Below are positions 1-11,522 of a DNA stretch of 64,000 bases, piece after piece. Each line of letters starts with the position of its first letter. The stretch's first letter is position 1. The notes below the pieces were generated by a model that saw only the letters and a program-made list of their open reading frames with translations, was not told where the DNA came from and made no database searches. Made by a program: the position numbers and the translations under genes. This DNA comes from Cardinalis cardinalis (Eukaryota > Chordata > Aves > Passeriformes > Cardinalidae), in the NCBI GenBank assembly GCA_014549065.1, contig JACDOX010000004.1:13092581-13156580 (forward strand). Direction: 5' to 3'.

Positions 1-390
1 TCAATTTGTATCCATAACTCCTGCTTTTTGAAAAAACTATGAACTAAAACCTGGCCAAGGGCTTCTCGTGCAGTGCTATACCTGACATGTTGTTACACCG
101 AGCTCACCTGCGTGCTGTACTGTGCGAGGGCAGGGCTTGCTGCAGCCTGAACCGTTCAGGTAGCGTCTCTGACTCAGTGCACGCAGCACCATTCAGCAAG
201 TTACTGATCATTTTGTAATGCATTGTGATTACTTCACAGAGCTATCCTTAGAGATGTAGTAACATCCGCAGAGCCTTACTCGGCGGGAAAGGCCAGCTAA
301 GAGCNGCCCTCGCGCGGCCGACCCGCGTTCCCGCCCGCCACCTGCCGCCGCCGCCCGGCGGGAGAGCGCTGCCTCAGCCCCGGCACCCAC
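1..390 (-). other. CGAS: CGAS intron 1 (part)
   Basis: This stretch lies downstream of the CGAS exon 1 donor on the minus strand. The donor GT is the complement of bases 389-390. No coding similarity or repeat was recognised here. The part nearest the exon (about 290-390) is still GC-rich and belongs to the CpG island of the divergent promoter. The next CGAS exon, which would carry the catalytic acidic pair, is outside the window to the left. Confidence 0.75.
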
Positions 391-942
391 CTTGACGCGC
401 TCGTAGTAGCTGCCGGCGCTCTGCCGCTCGATGGAGCTGAAGCAGCTGTCCTTGTCGCGGATGGCCTGGACCAGGTGCGAGACCACCTTGTTCACCAGCG
501 TCGAAGCCTCAGACACGTCTTCGCGGAGCAGGCTGAGCCGCGACAGCACCTCCCGGAGCCGCAAGGCGTCTGCCGCCGGCGGGGGGCGACGGCCGGCGGC
601 AGCGACCGCCCCGTCGGGCACCGCCGCGACGCTCCCCAGGGCCGCGGGGACTCTGGCGGCCGGTGCCCTGCCCCGTGAGGAGGAGGGCGCCTCTGCGCCG
701 CCCGCCGCCCTGCCCGCTGGCGGCTCACGGGCAGCGGGGACTCGCCGCGCCGAGCGGCCGCCGCGGGCAGGGGCTCCGTCCGTCCGCGGTGTCCGGAGGG
801 TCGCGATGGCGCTCGAGCCTTCACTCGCGACGCGGTCCCGCGAGGGGCTTCGGGCTGCGCCCTTCTCCGTGCCCCGGCTCCGCGGAGCTGTGGAACGCGT
901 CCCCCGCCTGGCCCGCGNCCTTCTGCCACCCGCGGCGTCCAT
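391..942 (-). CDS. CGAS: Cyclic GMP-AMP synthase, first coding exon (partial gene)
   Basis: cGAS senses cytosolic double-stranded DNA and makes 2'3'-cGAMP, which activates STING. Exon 1 runs from the ATG at 942 down to 391 (184 codons, phase 0), followed by donor GTGGGT. Residues 1 to about 125 are a low-complexity, Arg/Ala/Pro-rich tail, as expected for the basic disordered N-terminus of the family. The rest is the start of the nucleotidyltransferase domain: a helix LREVLSRLSLLREDVSEA, then NKVVSHL, ending in GSYYERVK with the Gly-Ser catalytic-loop motif at 177-178. Human cGAS has GSYYEHVK at its equivalent exon end (from memory). The catalytic Glu/Asp pair and the zinc thumb lie in exons outside the window. 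The ATG at 942 was chosen because it is the only Met upstream of the domain before the frame enters antisense MTO1 exon 1. The frame stays open to 1569, so a longer N-terminus cannot be excluded. One N (918) lies in a first codon position. Confidence 0.88.
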
Positions 943-1374
943 GGCCGCTGCTCCCTCTCCGCACCANCAACACGGCGAGCGCGGCCCCGCGAGCAACGGG
1001 GTTCCCGCCTCTGGCTTCGGGCGAGTTCCTCTTCCAAGAAGCGCGCCTCCCCTAGGAAACGAAACCCGGCGAGCGGGGCGGAGGCAAGACGTTGCCTGGC
1101 GCGCCAACTTCAGCCCGGGCACCGGATAGCTCCGGCAGCAACAATCAAGCGGCGGTCTCGCTCCAATCCGACGGGAGCGTTTTCCCGCTCCTGGGCGGCT
1201 CCGCCCGCCCGCCCGCGGGGCGAGAACACGTGAGCACCGGCACCGCCCGGCTTTTTCAGACGCGCGGGGAGCCAGGACGGGCGGGCGCGGGGGACGCCCG
1301 GCCCGCCGCTCCCCCAGGCCCCGCCTCTCGCTCCGGGCCGGAGGGGCCGCGGCGGCGCTCCCGGCCCAGCCGCC
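943..1374. promoter_or_regulatory. CGAS/MTO1 divergent CpG-island promoter
   Basis: The start codons of CGAS (942, minus) and MTO1 (1375, plus) are 432 bp apart, head to head, in a very GC- and CpG-rich stretch without a TATA box. Visible candidate sites are a CCAAT box (1163-1167), an E-box CACGTG (1227-1232) and several CCGCCC GC-box cores around 1199-1216. The CpG-rich zone extends into both first exons (about 290-1640). Transcription start sites cannot be placed from sequence alone. Shared use by both genes is inferred from the spacing. Confidence 0.75.
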
Positions 1375-4300
1375 ATGTTCCTGCGGAGNGGCTGCCGCCG
1401 CCTGCCGCTGCCCCCGGCGTCTCGCCCCGGGCACCGCCGGGCGGGCAGCGAGGTCGGGGCGACTGCAGCGCCGCGCTACGAGGTGGTGGTGATCGGCGGG
1501 GGCCATGCGGGCACGGAGGCGGCGGCGGCGGCCGCTCGCGGCGGGGCCTGCACGCTGCTGCTCACGCACAGGATCGGCACCATCGGTACCGCCGCGGGTG
1601 CCCGGGGAGGGCGGGGGAAGCTCCCGCAGGCGCCTCGGGTCTCCCGGCGTGGGGAGCGGCGCTGAGCCAGGGAGGTCGCGGGGGCCTTTGCGCGTTGCTG
1701 AGGGTGTCCCTGTGTCATTACCCAGGGGAAATGTCCTGCAACCCGTCCTTCGGCGGCATCGGGAAGGGGCACCTCATGCGGGAGGTGGACGCCCTGGACG
1801 GGCTATGCGGCCGCGTGTGCGACCGCTCCGGCGTTCACTACAAGGTGCTGAACCGCTGCAAGGGCCCGGCCGTGTGGGGCCTCCGCGCGCAGATCGACCG
1901 CGGCCTCTACAAGGAGAACATGCAGGTGAGGGGGCCGCGCCGGGCGGACTCCTGGATGTTGGGAGGCGGGATACACGACTGAGGATTACGAAGGAAGAGG
2001 CTATGTTTTGTTTTTCATTATTTACCGATCAAACCTAGATACTTTTCTGTTTGGTACTTTGATGTAGTGTAAGTAGTTGGAGCTTAGCACATTTTGAAAA
2101 ATTCTCTNGTGTTCTAGATGCAGGTCAGGCTTCATGACCAATTAGTTTGTTTGAGCTTAAACTTTATGCGAGTGAAAACNTCTACCTGATAAATCAGGAT
2201 AGCACTAGTTTATTTGAGCTTAAACTTATGTGAGTGAAAACTTCTACCTGATAAATCAGGATAGTATCGTAACTGAGTGTCTGCCAAATGACCTGGTAAG
2301 AATCGAAGTGGGTAATAGATGTTTCAGAAAACAGCAGGGTTTGGGATTGCCCATATGTCTCATAACTTCCTAGATTTTTGCAGTAACTCCTTTCATGACA
2401 GAAAGAAATCCTTAACACACCACTGTTGACAGTTCGTGAGGCATCNGTGGAGGATCTTCTCTTGACTGAGCCAGAACCCGGCCGTCCNGGGAAATGCCAA
2501 GTCACAGGAGTTGTTCTGGGTATGTGCTAGTAACTCACTAAGTGCCTGCAGTTCCTCCACACTAAGAACAAGCCTTTGGAGTAAATATTTCTGATTCACC
2601 GATGAGAAAGATGAACTTAGCCTATTCTGGTTCATTAGTGAGAAAGATTAATTAGTCAACAGNGCTGGTTTAGGTAAAGTGTGAAATAAACCAGGTTAAT
2701 ATATGTAATACAAGGTAATACAATGTCAAAANCACCTGGATTGGTAGTATACTGGGACATGAACTAAGTTAATTTTCTTCNTGCTAGTGGTACTGAATTC
2801 GATGCTGTGTTTTGAGGTTTGATTTGGTAAATGGTGTGTGCTGCCCTCAGTGTTACAGGACTGTGGGGTCCTCTTAGTAACACACTTGTACTTCATTACC
2901 TCTTGCTGTTATAATAAACAAGCTTTCTAAAGTAAAGACCTGGATATGGATTTTTCTCAGGAGTGGTTTTATTTTTTAGGAATAACTTGCTTAGGAATAA
3001 TAAATACACAGAAANATTTACATGCTGCTTATTGTAGTTATTACTATTGATGCTTTTATTATGGAGAAGCTGGTATTATTTTATAATAGAAGACAGATAA
3101 GCCTCCAGTGAATGCTGACAGTCTGCTTTTAGACAGAAGCCCCAGAATTCTGGGGCTTTGTTGCTACTAAACTGTGAACTTCTCTGAAAACCTGCTGTTC
3201 CAGGGGATGGGAGCACAGTACGTGCCGGGAGTGTTATCCTGACCACTGGTACGTTTCTGAGGGGTATGATCCACATCGGCCTGGAGACGCACCCGGCGGG
3301 GCGGCTGGGGGACCAGCCAGCCATCGGGCTGGCTCACACTCTGGAGAAACTGGGCTTTGCTGTGGGCAGGCTGAAGACTGGGACACCGCCCCGACTTGCC
3401 AAGGATACGATTGACTTCGCTGGTCTGGAGGAACGTGCAGCTGACAACCCTCCAGTGCCCTTCAGCTTCCTCAGCGAGGCTGTATGGATCAAGGTGGGAT
3501 AGCACATCCCACCCATCAGGTGCACATGGAGCTGGGTGGGAAGTGGTTCTGGGAATGTCGTGCTCATCATCAGCCAGGGAGTCAGGGCTGGGAAAGGCAG
3601 CTGGGATGTATTTGTACTGGAGGTGTTACGTTTTTGAGGACTCTCAATGCGAGGCAGAAGTTACTTGTGTTCTTTTGAAAGCAAATACCTTTTCACTCTC
3701 ACTTCTCAGCTTGAGAACTGAACTTTCTTTACCTGTGGAGTCAGAGTTTTGTGAAATGTGATACTGCTGCTAGTTTTCTTCATGTGCTGGTTACATGGCT
3801 GGTTTTACAAAATCTTCCAGTATTATGCCTGTATTGTAGAGATTTATAGTGTCTGCCTTCTTAACTTAGCTCTGGAATAAGGTTAAAATGTTGAAATTAG
3901 AGATCATTTGTAGTATTGACTAGGAAAGAGAAAGGATGGATTTATCCACAGAGCTGAGAGGTGGCAGGTTAACAGTAACTTAAAAGCAGAAGAGGTTCAA
4001 TTTTCTGAAGAAGGTCTTGGAACATTGGCTGTTTTTGTATAATGTAATTAAACAGCACAGAGTTAAGTATCAGGAGTTAATTTGCCCCAGAAGATGTAGG
4101 AATTGCAATAACCTTTTATAATCAGGATGGGGCAAAAGTAGTATCACTTGAAGGCCTTGGTATATGTGGAGAGGTTTCCAAACAAAGAATTTTAAATCTA
4201 ACAGCAAAAAGCTGTTAGACATTCCTAATAACACTTTTGAGCCAAAATTGAGAACATATCAGGAATTTATTCGCCATAAACATGTTGAAAGAAACAATAA

Positions 4301-7300
4301 TTTTCAGACATATATATATGCTATAACATGCAGGATTTTTTAGATGCTTCTGGAAGTCTGCCCAATTTATTGAATCATGATATAGGTGTTCTCTTTCTTT
4401 TATCACTACCAGAAAATCTCATCTGTCTTTGTTTAATGGATGACCCAGGTTNTATCCAGCTAAACAGTACTTTATTGAATTTGCTGTCCTGGTTAGACAA
4501 TTACTATTGATTAAGTTTCAGGGGTGTACAGGCCTGTGAAGTAGCTTCCTTACCACACCTGCAATGTATTAACTTTTTCAAGATAGCTTTCTTGCTCTAT
4601 GGCATCTAATACGTCTCAAGTTATATGACAACTATTAACCAATTTTTATTAAATTTTGATCTTCAACTGTTGATTAAGTTCTCTAAGGGTTATGGGTCCG
4701 TGGAGTTCCTGTCTGCAAGTGCAGCAAGATGATTTCTCAGGGTTTTNTACTGACACTTAGCCAACACAGATCTAAATCAAAACCACATAAAATCACAAGA
4801 CTTTTAGTTATATATTATATTATATATTAGTTCTAACTAATATATAATTCAGTGGCAGTTTTAAAGAGTTATGGTGCTACATTGTCACAGTTTTGAATGT
4901 GAGTCTGTTGACTCTTTTTCATAAATATCAGTGAAATACTTTACATGGTAAGATTTTTTCAGACTTTTAATTTTTCNTGTTAATTGCAGAGTTTTGAGTA
5001 TTTTTCCTCTTCAATGGAATCTTTTTTTCTTCACCAGTTTTTTTCTTCACCCATTAATTGNATTGGCTGTTAGCTGTAGGGTCAGTACTTATTCTTCTAA
5101 CTCCAGAGGTTTCTTTTCCCTGTGATCAGTTTGAATTCTGTGATGTAACATGTTGATTTAATGAGAATATCTATCCTGTAGTAAGGAATAGGGCATATAG
5201 GATAGAACTTAAATTCCAGACTCCCAGATTCCATCCTGTTCTTGGTCTGGTCGTGGGCATGTTGCTCAGGCTCTCAGATTGCTCGTGTTCAGTCTGTACA
5301 GTGGGTATGACAGCCATGCTGACCCCTCCCAGAAGAGAGAGCCAGCCATCATGGGAAAGGTCTTGAAGATACCAGANTTATTTAGTAAGGATACGGTGTC
5401 ATGACCAGATTAACTTAGGCCGAGCTTTGGCTTGTTCCAGCCGGAAGATCAGCTGTCCTGTTACCTGACTCGCACGAACCTGAAGGCCCAGCAGATTATC
5501 TGTGATAACCTGCACCTGAACAACCACGTCAGGGAGACAACCAGGGGCCCACGGTGAGTGTGTGGCATCATGCAAGGCTGTTGAGGGGACAGGCTGGAAG
5601 TCTCTTTGGAGCTGTGGGTCTCCCCTGCTTCGCTTCTGGAAAGTAACTTTTCCTCCACGTCAGGTGCTGCTCATGGCTGTTTGCTGTTACAGGTACTGTC
5701 CCTCTCTTGAATCAAAGGTTCTGCGCTTCCCGGACCGAGAACATCAGGTGTGGCTGGAGCCAGAAGGCTTGGATTCCAATGTCATTTACCCTCAGGGCAT
5801 GTCCATGACACTGCCACCTGAGCTACAGGAGCAGGTGATCAAATCTGTCCCAGGCTTGGAAAAAGCNAAGATGTTACAGCCAGGTGAGTGGGCTGAATAG
5901 TTTTGAATCTATTAGTCATATTTATTTACTAGTTTATGACAAGCAGGTTTTGTTTAGAGCATAGCAAAACAAAGGAAATATGAAGCAAAACTAATTCCTG
6001 GATGCAGTGATTTTTAGTCTGCTTGTTCAGAAATCATAAATAGAATTGATTACCCATTCTGCTCCACTGATTGTCTTGACAGTCCCTCCTGTAACATCTG
6101 TCTTGTTCTGTGTCACAGGCTATGGGGTGCAGTATGACTTTTTAGACCCCCGACAATTGACCACTTCTCTTGAGTCGCGTCTTGTTCAGCGCCTCTTCTT
6201 TGCAGGCCAGATAAATGGCACGACAGGCTATGAAGAAGCTGCAGCTCAGGTGGGTGAATCTGACTCTTGAATATTCAGCACTCAGAAAGGGATATTACCT
6301 TGGCCTTTGTGATAGTCTTGCTAGGCCCGTTTTGTGCTCATGAGATGTTCTTACTTTTGTTGCTCACCCTGATTCAAGACTTGCCTAAGATATTTTTACT
6401 TGTATCTGTACAAGTATCTGTAGTTGCTATCCCTAAAGTTGCAGTAACAATAGTAATTGAAAGTCCTGTCAAGTGTTTCAGCATGGAGACTGTGCAGTGG
6501 GTATAGTTGAAAATGTGGGAATTGTCTCCAGACACATCAGCAGGGGCCAAGAAGCCCTTCAGACACTCAGAATGTCACAAGAAGGAAACAGCCTGGATTA
6601 CTGGCACAGACTGTTGCATTTTCCTGGGCGCAGTTTGACNTGTGAGCCTTTGGGGCAGATGTGCCGATGTTTTTGCTAAGAAGAGAGCAATGGAGTTTGG
6701 TTTGTTTTGCCTGTGCAGGGTGTGGTTGCTGGGATCAACGCGTGCCTGCGGGTTCAGGGCAAGCCCCCGTTCACCGTCAGTCGCACCGAGGGCTACGTGG
6801 GAGTGCTGATCGATGACCTCACGGCGCTGGGCACCAGCGAGCCCTACCGCATGTTCACCAGCCGCGTGGAGTTCCGCATGGCCCTGCGGCCGGACAACGC
6901 CGACGCCAGGCTCACTCACAGAGGTGTTCTGCCGTGGCAGCTCTTGCACTGACCGGCCCTGCCTGGCTGTGGACCTTTGTCTCATGGACCGTGTGTCTCT
7001 GCAGGGTTTGAAGAAGCTGGGTGTGTGTCACAGCAGCGATATGAACAAGCGGTTAAGATGAGAGCTGCATTAGAGGATGGGATTGCAACACTAAAATCAC
7101 TTCAGTTGAGCATATCCAAATGGTCCCAGTTACTACCAGGAGTTCCCATAAGTAGCAATCGCAGGTCACCTGTCAGGTAAGTGTTACACGTGGAGCTTTC
7201 TGGTTATGCTTGCTTTAGCATATCTGGCTAGTGGTTTCATAGCATTTGTCCATCCTTCCTGAAGCTGTCAGTACTTCAAGATTGTTGTTCTGGCTTAAGC

Positions 7301-8544
7301 TGCGAACTTTGTGTGTTTGAGCTTGGAACAGCCATAAATCTGCCTTACGGGCGTGACTTGTTTTTACCATAAATGTTTTCTCTTGTTCTTCACAGTGCCT
7401 TTGATGTCCTTCAGTATCAAGATGTCAACATGGAGATTCTGGCAAAGGCTATCCCAGAACCCCTGGGCAAGCTGNCTCAATGGAGAGAGCTGGCAGAGAG
7501 ATTGAAAATAGAAGGTAGGGTACAAGGATTAGGCTCTCTCATGGTGATCTGTATATGTTCNTTCAGTAAGGGGACAGCAGTTGTCCTAGTGTGTTTCATG
7601 CTGCTGCTTAGAGAAATGAAACAATGATGATCAGGGTGTGAACTTTTTACCATAAGCCACAGCCCTTTTTATGCACAGATGTTTCACTCTGTGAGTAAGA
7701 TCACTCTTTGGGTTCTTTCCTTCTTACTGTCCCATCAAATAGTCCATCCTTTGTTGTGATGAGAAGATGAAAACAACCCACATATCTAAATTCCTNTAAC
7801 AAATCAAGGAGTATAACTTCTTCCAAAGCAGTGATGTGAATTAGGCTCTGTAGTCTATGAGGCTGGAAATTTCCTTAGGAGCTTTTGACCACCTCAGTGA
7901 AATTTCTCATTGTGCTTCNTGCAAGTGACTTGTTTCACATGAATATCTATCTGTATCTGCCTTTCTTGTTCCCCTGATCCCCACAGCTGCTTACGAGTGG
8001 TGTGTAGTCAGTCAGCAGCAGGAAATGGAAGAGGTGCGTCGTGACGAGGCGCTCCAGCTGCCAGACGACCTGGATTACTTTGCCATTGATGCCTCACTCT
8101 CGGCAGAGGTGCGGGAGAAGCTGGATGCAAACCGCCCCCAGACGGTGAGAAACTCGGCCACAGCAGGGCTGAGCAGCACTGAAATCCCTTCTGTCTTCTC
8201 AAGGGGCAGGGGGGTGAAAGAATCAGGGAAAGGAGCACCCGCAGGTTTGATCTCATTTCTCACTAGCTCCATGCAGTGTGTAGGTTTGGTGGTAGTTAAC
8301 TTGTTCCTGTCTCCATGTGCAGATTGGTGCGGTCAGCCGTATCCCTGGAATCACACCAGCTGCTATTGTTAACCTGCTAAGGTTTGTGAAAACCAATCAC
8401 CGCAAGACAGAGAAGCTAAAAGCTGTGCCTCAGTCTGGGGAGTACTTCCCAGGGAAAATGTACTCAGGCAAAGCAACTTCACAAAGACAGATTTCAGCAG
8501 ACTTTTCTGAAGAGGAGACAAAGTTTGTTAAAACACCTTTGTAG
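1375..8544 (+). CDS. MTO1: MTO1, mitochondrial tRNA uridine-34 modification enzyme (12 coding exons, complete)
   Basis: MTO1 is the mitochondrial MnmG/GidA homologue. With GTPBP3 it builds the 5-taurinomethyl group on wobble uridine of mitochondrial tRNAs, using FAD. Exons: 1375-1585, 1726-1925, 2402-2519, 3204-3493, 5441-5553, 5693-5883, 6119-6249, 6719-6923, 7005-7176, 7396-7514, 7987-8144, 8323-8544. All introns are GT-AG and phases join cleanly to 2130 nt (709 aa; human about 717). The N-terminus is Arg-rich and acid-poor (residues 1-24), consistent with mitochondrial import. The FAD dinucleotide-binding motif VVVIGGGHAGTE is near residues 37-48. GidA signature 1 (GPRYCPS) is at 309-315 and signature 2 (AGQINGTTGYEEAAAQ) at 403-418. 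The C-terminal helical domain includes GAVSRIPGITPAA in exon 12. Intron 8 is only 81 bp. Four Ns fall in third codon positions (1389, 2446, 2488, 5867) and one in a first position (7475). No frameshift or premature stop was seen. Confidence 0.96.
2143..2267. repeat. Two-copy tandem duplication, about 63-bp unit (MTO1 intron 2)
   Basis: Two copies begin TAGTTTGTTTGAGC (2143) and TAGTTTATTTGAGC (2206), and both end with CTACCTGATAAATCAGGATAG. They differ by a few substitutions and a 1-base indel. The repeat lies in intron 2, about 135 bp before exon 3. Confidence 0.9.
4821..4846. repeat. AT-rich perfect inverted repeat (12-bp arms, 2-nt loop)
   Basis: Arm TATATATTAGTT (4821-4832) is followed by CT and its exact reverse complement (4835-4846). 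It sits in the long MTO1 intron 4 (3494-5440), in a TA-rich tract. It may be a chance product of the AT-rich context. Confidence 0.8.
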
Positions 8545-9110
8545 AGAATGGCACTGATCCTGCCAGACTTTGTGGCAAGATCCCCTCCTGAGCNTCTTCC
8601 CAGATAACACCCATGCTGGCTGGATCCAAAGCAGTTGTAGTTGGGTTCTGTGGCAGTGTCATTGTATAGAACAAAGATGATGAATGCACAGAGTGAATGC
8701 TACANAAACTTCAATACAGGCTGTGATTTTGCTGATGCAGAGAGACAGGAGAACTGCTTTTGAAATTCCACTCATTTGGAAGACTTTGGGTAGTCAAAAT
8801 CTGTATCTTGTAAAGGACAGTGTTGAGTTCTTCTGAAATGAGTAAGAAANGTTACCATTCAAAGCCCATGGCAGCACAAGAGGATTGGAGCTGAAAAATG
8901 TGTTCCATGGAGTTCAGGACTTGTGTTCATAGTTGTGCAGTGACTATGCACAGGCTGGTATCTCAGTGTGGTGTCAGCCAGAAGGANACACTTGGCTATG
9001 GAAACATATGCCACATGAATATTTAAATTTACACAGGAGACTGAATGTAAACACCACATCCTGCAGATGTTTTTCTCTTTTAAAATAAATAAAGCTTATC
9101 TTGAAACTTG
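8545..9110 (+). other. MTO1: MTO1 3'UTR with overlapping polyA signals
   Basis: This follows the TAG at 8542-8544. Overlapping AATAAA hexamers lie at 9084-9089 and 9088-9093, and cleavage is expected about 10-25 nt later. No coding potential is seen. The end is inferred from the hexamers only. Confidence 0.7.
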
Positions 9111-9559
9111 CTGAGGAACTTGATTATCACTTAGCTTTCAGCAGGGCCTCACCAGTTCACTGGATCACAGTTTCCACTCGTAAGGTGGGCTGAGATTCAN
9201 TACAGAGCTGGGGAGGCAGCTGGACATGGCTGGGTGCAGAGGAGGGTNGGGGACGTGTGGGAACCTGCCCCATGCCCCTCAGCCTGGGCACTGTGACGCT
9301 GTCTGATCTGCTGTGGGCTGGGGGAGTGGGATTCTCATCAGCACTGGTCCTGCAACTGACAGGAACAGAACTTGGACTAGAGCGAGATGGAGTCAATTGG
9401 ATCAACTGGGCAGTTGATTACTCACCAGCAGGACACATGGAACCCAAGCTGTTGCTGTGCATCTACCAAATCCTTTCTTGACTCAGGCAGCAGTTTCTGG
9501 TGCTGGTCTCATTTCTGAATGTCCTCTGGCTTCAGAGCACATTTTGATACAGCAAAATC

Positions 9560-9615
9560 AGAGAATCTTAGAGGTTGGAAAAGATCCTTAAGGTCATTGA
9601 GTCCAACCATGACCC
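9560..9615 (-). mobile_element. CR1 LINE 3'-end fragment
   Basis: The plus strand reads GAGAATCTTAGAGGTTGG, then AAAGATCCTTAAGGTCATTG and AGTCCAACCATGACC. This is the antisense form of the avian CR1 3' end. It is short, diverged and truncated at both sides. Confidence 0.7.
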
Positions 9616-9751
9616 AAATATATATATCTGTCATTTTGAAAATATGATTCTGGAAATTCCTCTGGCGTATTTGCTCTGGGCGAGGGTTGCTNTCCTGTCC
9701 AGAGAAAGGAGTGAGTAAATGACTTTTGTTGACAGAGACTGTCATGCAGCA

Positions 9752-9872
9752 GGGGGATGAGCAGAGATTGCAGTTTGTTTGGGGCATTATCCAACCTACA
9801 TGTCAGAATGTAGGGGGGATGAGCAGAGATTGCAGTTTGTTTGGGGCATTATCCAACCTACATGTCAGAATG
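9752..9872. repeat. Two-copy tandem duplication, 62-bp period
   Basis: A 59-bp unit starting GGGGGATGAGCAGAGATTGC and ending ACCTACATGTCAGAATG occurs at 9752-9810 and again at 9814-9872, separated by TAG. I see no mismatch between copies, so the duplication looks young. Confidence 0.93.
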
Positions 9873-11493
9873 GCTCAGAAAGGTGAACATCTATCTGCTC
9901 CTTTATATCTGTGGCCTGTTTTCCTTCCATCATTGTTGGCTCTAAGATTTGCTTCAACTTTGCAAGCAAAAGAAAGAAAAAAAGGCAGCTGTGCTTTCTG
10001 CGGTGTAACTCGGGCTCCAGGGATGGTGCTTATGGAATTCCAGCTATGTGAATCCAAAGAAACTCTAAATCTTCACTTTTAATCTGATGCGGTTTCAAAA
10101 CTATTTCGTAGTTGTTGTCAGCAGTCATTTGACAGGACTCTAGCTTTCAATAATGTGTGTTTTTAAAGGCAAGTACCTTGCGCCTTGCTACAAAAGGAAA
10201 CACTTTCCTCTGCTTTGCTAAATTTTTCTGTGCTTCTGGTCTCACACATGCTGCATAAATGAAAGGGTGATTCTACTGAACTGGGCTGCACCAGTGTCAG
10301 AGTAAGAGCAGAAAGANGGGAGTTTTCTTCCTTTAACAATTTCATAATGCACAGCTGTGGTCTAAGGAGGGGGGAGGAGTTAAGTTCAGGGGGAACTGAA
10401 GTCATAAGCTCATTGCTTCCCAGCAGATCCTCTGTAACAACTGCTTGTGTGAAGCGGGTCTTTGGCCACTGGTGAGTTCCCTTGTTAAGACACGGTGTCG
10501 TCTGTCATGTGTGTAGGTTAATGATGTCCATATTTGCTGAAATGGAAAACCTGGCTTGTGCACAAGTTTGAGGACTGGCTGTCCCTCAGGTATTGGTTTC
10601 ATGTGTACAGAGCTTGCCACAATATTTTATGCTTGTTGAACAGTTCTTCTGTGAGAAGACTTTTAACATGAAAAGAAATTGCTGAAGGTAGTTATATTCA
10701 TTTTGGTAAGAAAACCAAGCACAGAAAGGCTAAATAATCTGCTTAAATAGCATGGGCAGATAGGAAGGACACTTTGTGCCATCTGGTTTCTAACCTCTGG
10801 GAATTTGTTACAAGGCCCAAGGTTTGGTTTTTAGGTGAAGACAAAGTGAGCTTAGACCTACCTTCCCAGGTCCTGTGGCCACGCTAAGACCAACAGGATG
10901 GGAAGGGCAGAACTGGAGGAGTCTGCTCTTAANATGCTTGCTTTTCCTTGCCTGAGCAGTAATGAATGGCACTTTGTTGTCCTGTAATCCTTGCTGTCAC
11001 CAGGCCAGCAGGGAGGGAGGATGTGAGGTGAGGTTGACCTAACTTGTTGCACATACCAACTGTCCTTGTACTCCCTGCTTCAGTGTGTGTGTCTCCTTCC
11101 CTCCTGCAGAACCCAGGCCTGGTGATCAGCACTACCACTCTATCTCACCCCAGATTTTTAAGACAACTTATTTTCCTCCCCTACTCTAGTTTTCATTTCA
11201 CATGGTACTTGAACTGAGCAGTTTCTTCATCTTGTCTTTTTTTCTGCTTGGAACATGAAAGCAAGAGAAAAATGGAAAGATATTTTATGCTAGGAGACAC
11301 TAAAAGCTGCAAGCTTTAACTAACAGTCTTCATATGCAGTGGTTTTAGATGTTCAGGGTTACCAGCTTTGATGACCATANCTGCCAGGTTGTGTTCCTTA
11401 TGCAGTGACAGGTATCTCAGGATGTCACTTAGTGGATGCAGGGAGGAACCTACAGTCCCCTTGGAGATGCTGTTTCCACCGAGGAGGTGCTCT

Positions 11494-11522
11494 CATGGTT
11501 TGATTCTTCCAATCAAACCATG
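11494..11522. repeat. Perfect 12-bp inverted repeat with 5-nt loop
   Basis: CATGGTTTGATT (11494-11505), loop CTTCC, then the exact complement AATCAAACCATG (11511-11522). It lies in intergenic DNA. No terminator-like T tract or gene is nearby. Confidence 0.85.

Noticed and set aside
229..1982. Long open frames on several strands across 229-1982
   Set aside because: They come from stop-poor GC-rich sequence. Only the frame ending in GSYYERVK (CGAS) and the MTO1 exon 1 and 2 frames have homology and splice sites.
5211..5330. MIR-like wording in MTO1 intron 4 (GTGGGCATGTTGCTCAGG, then CAGTCTGTACAGTGGGTATG)
   Set aside because: It recalls the ancient MIR/CORE-SINE core, but the match is loose and broken and I cannot separate it from chance without a profile search.
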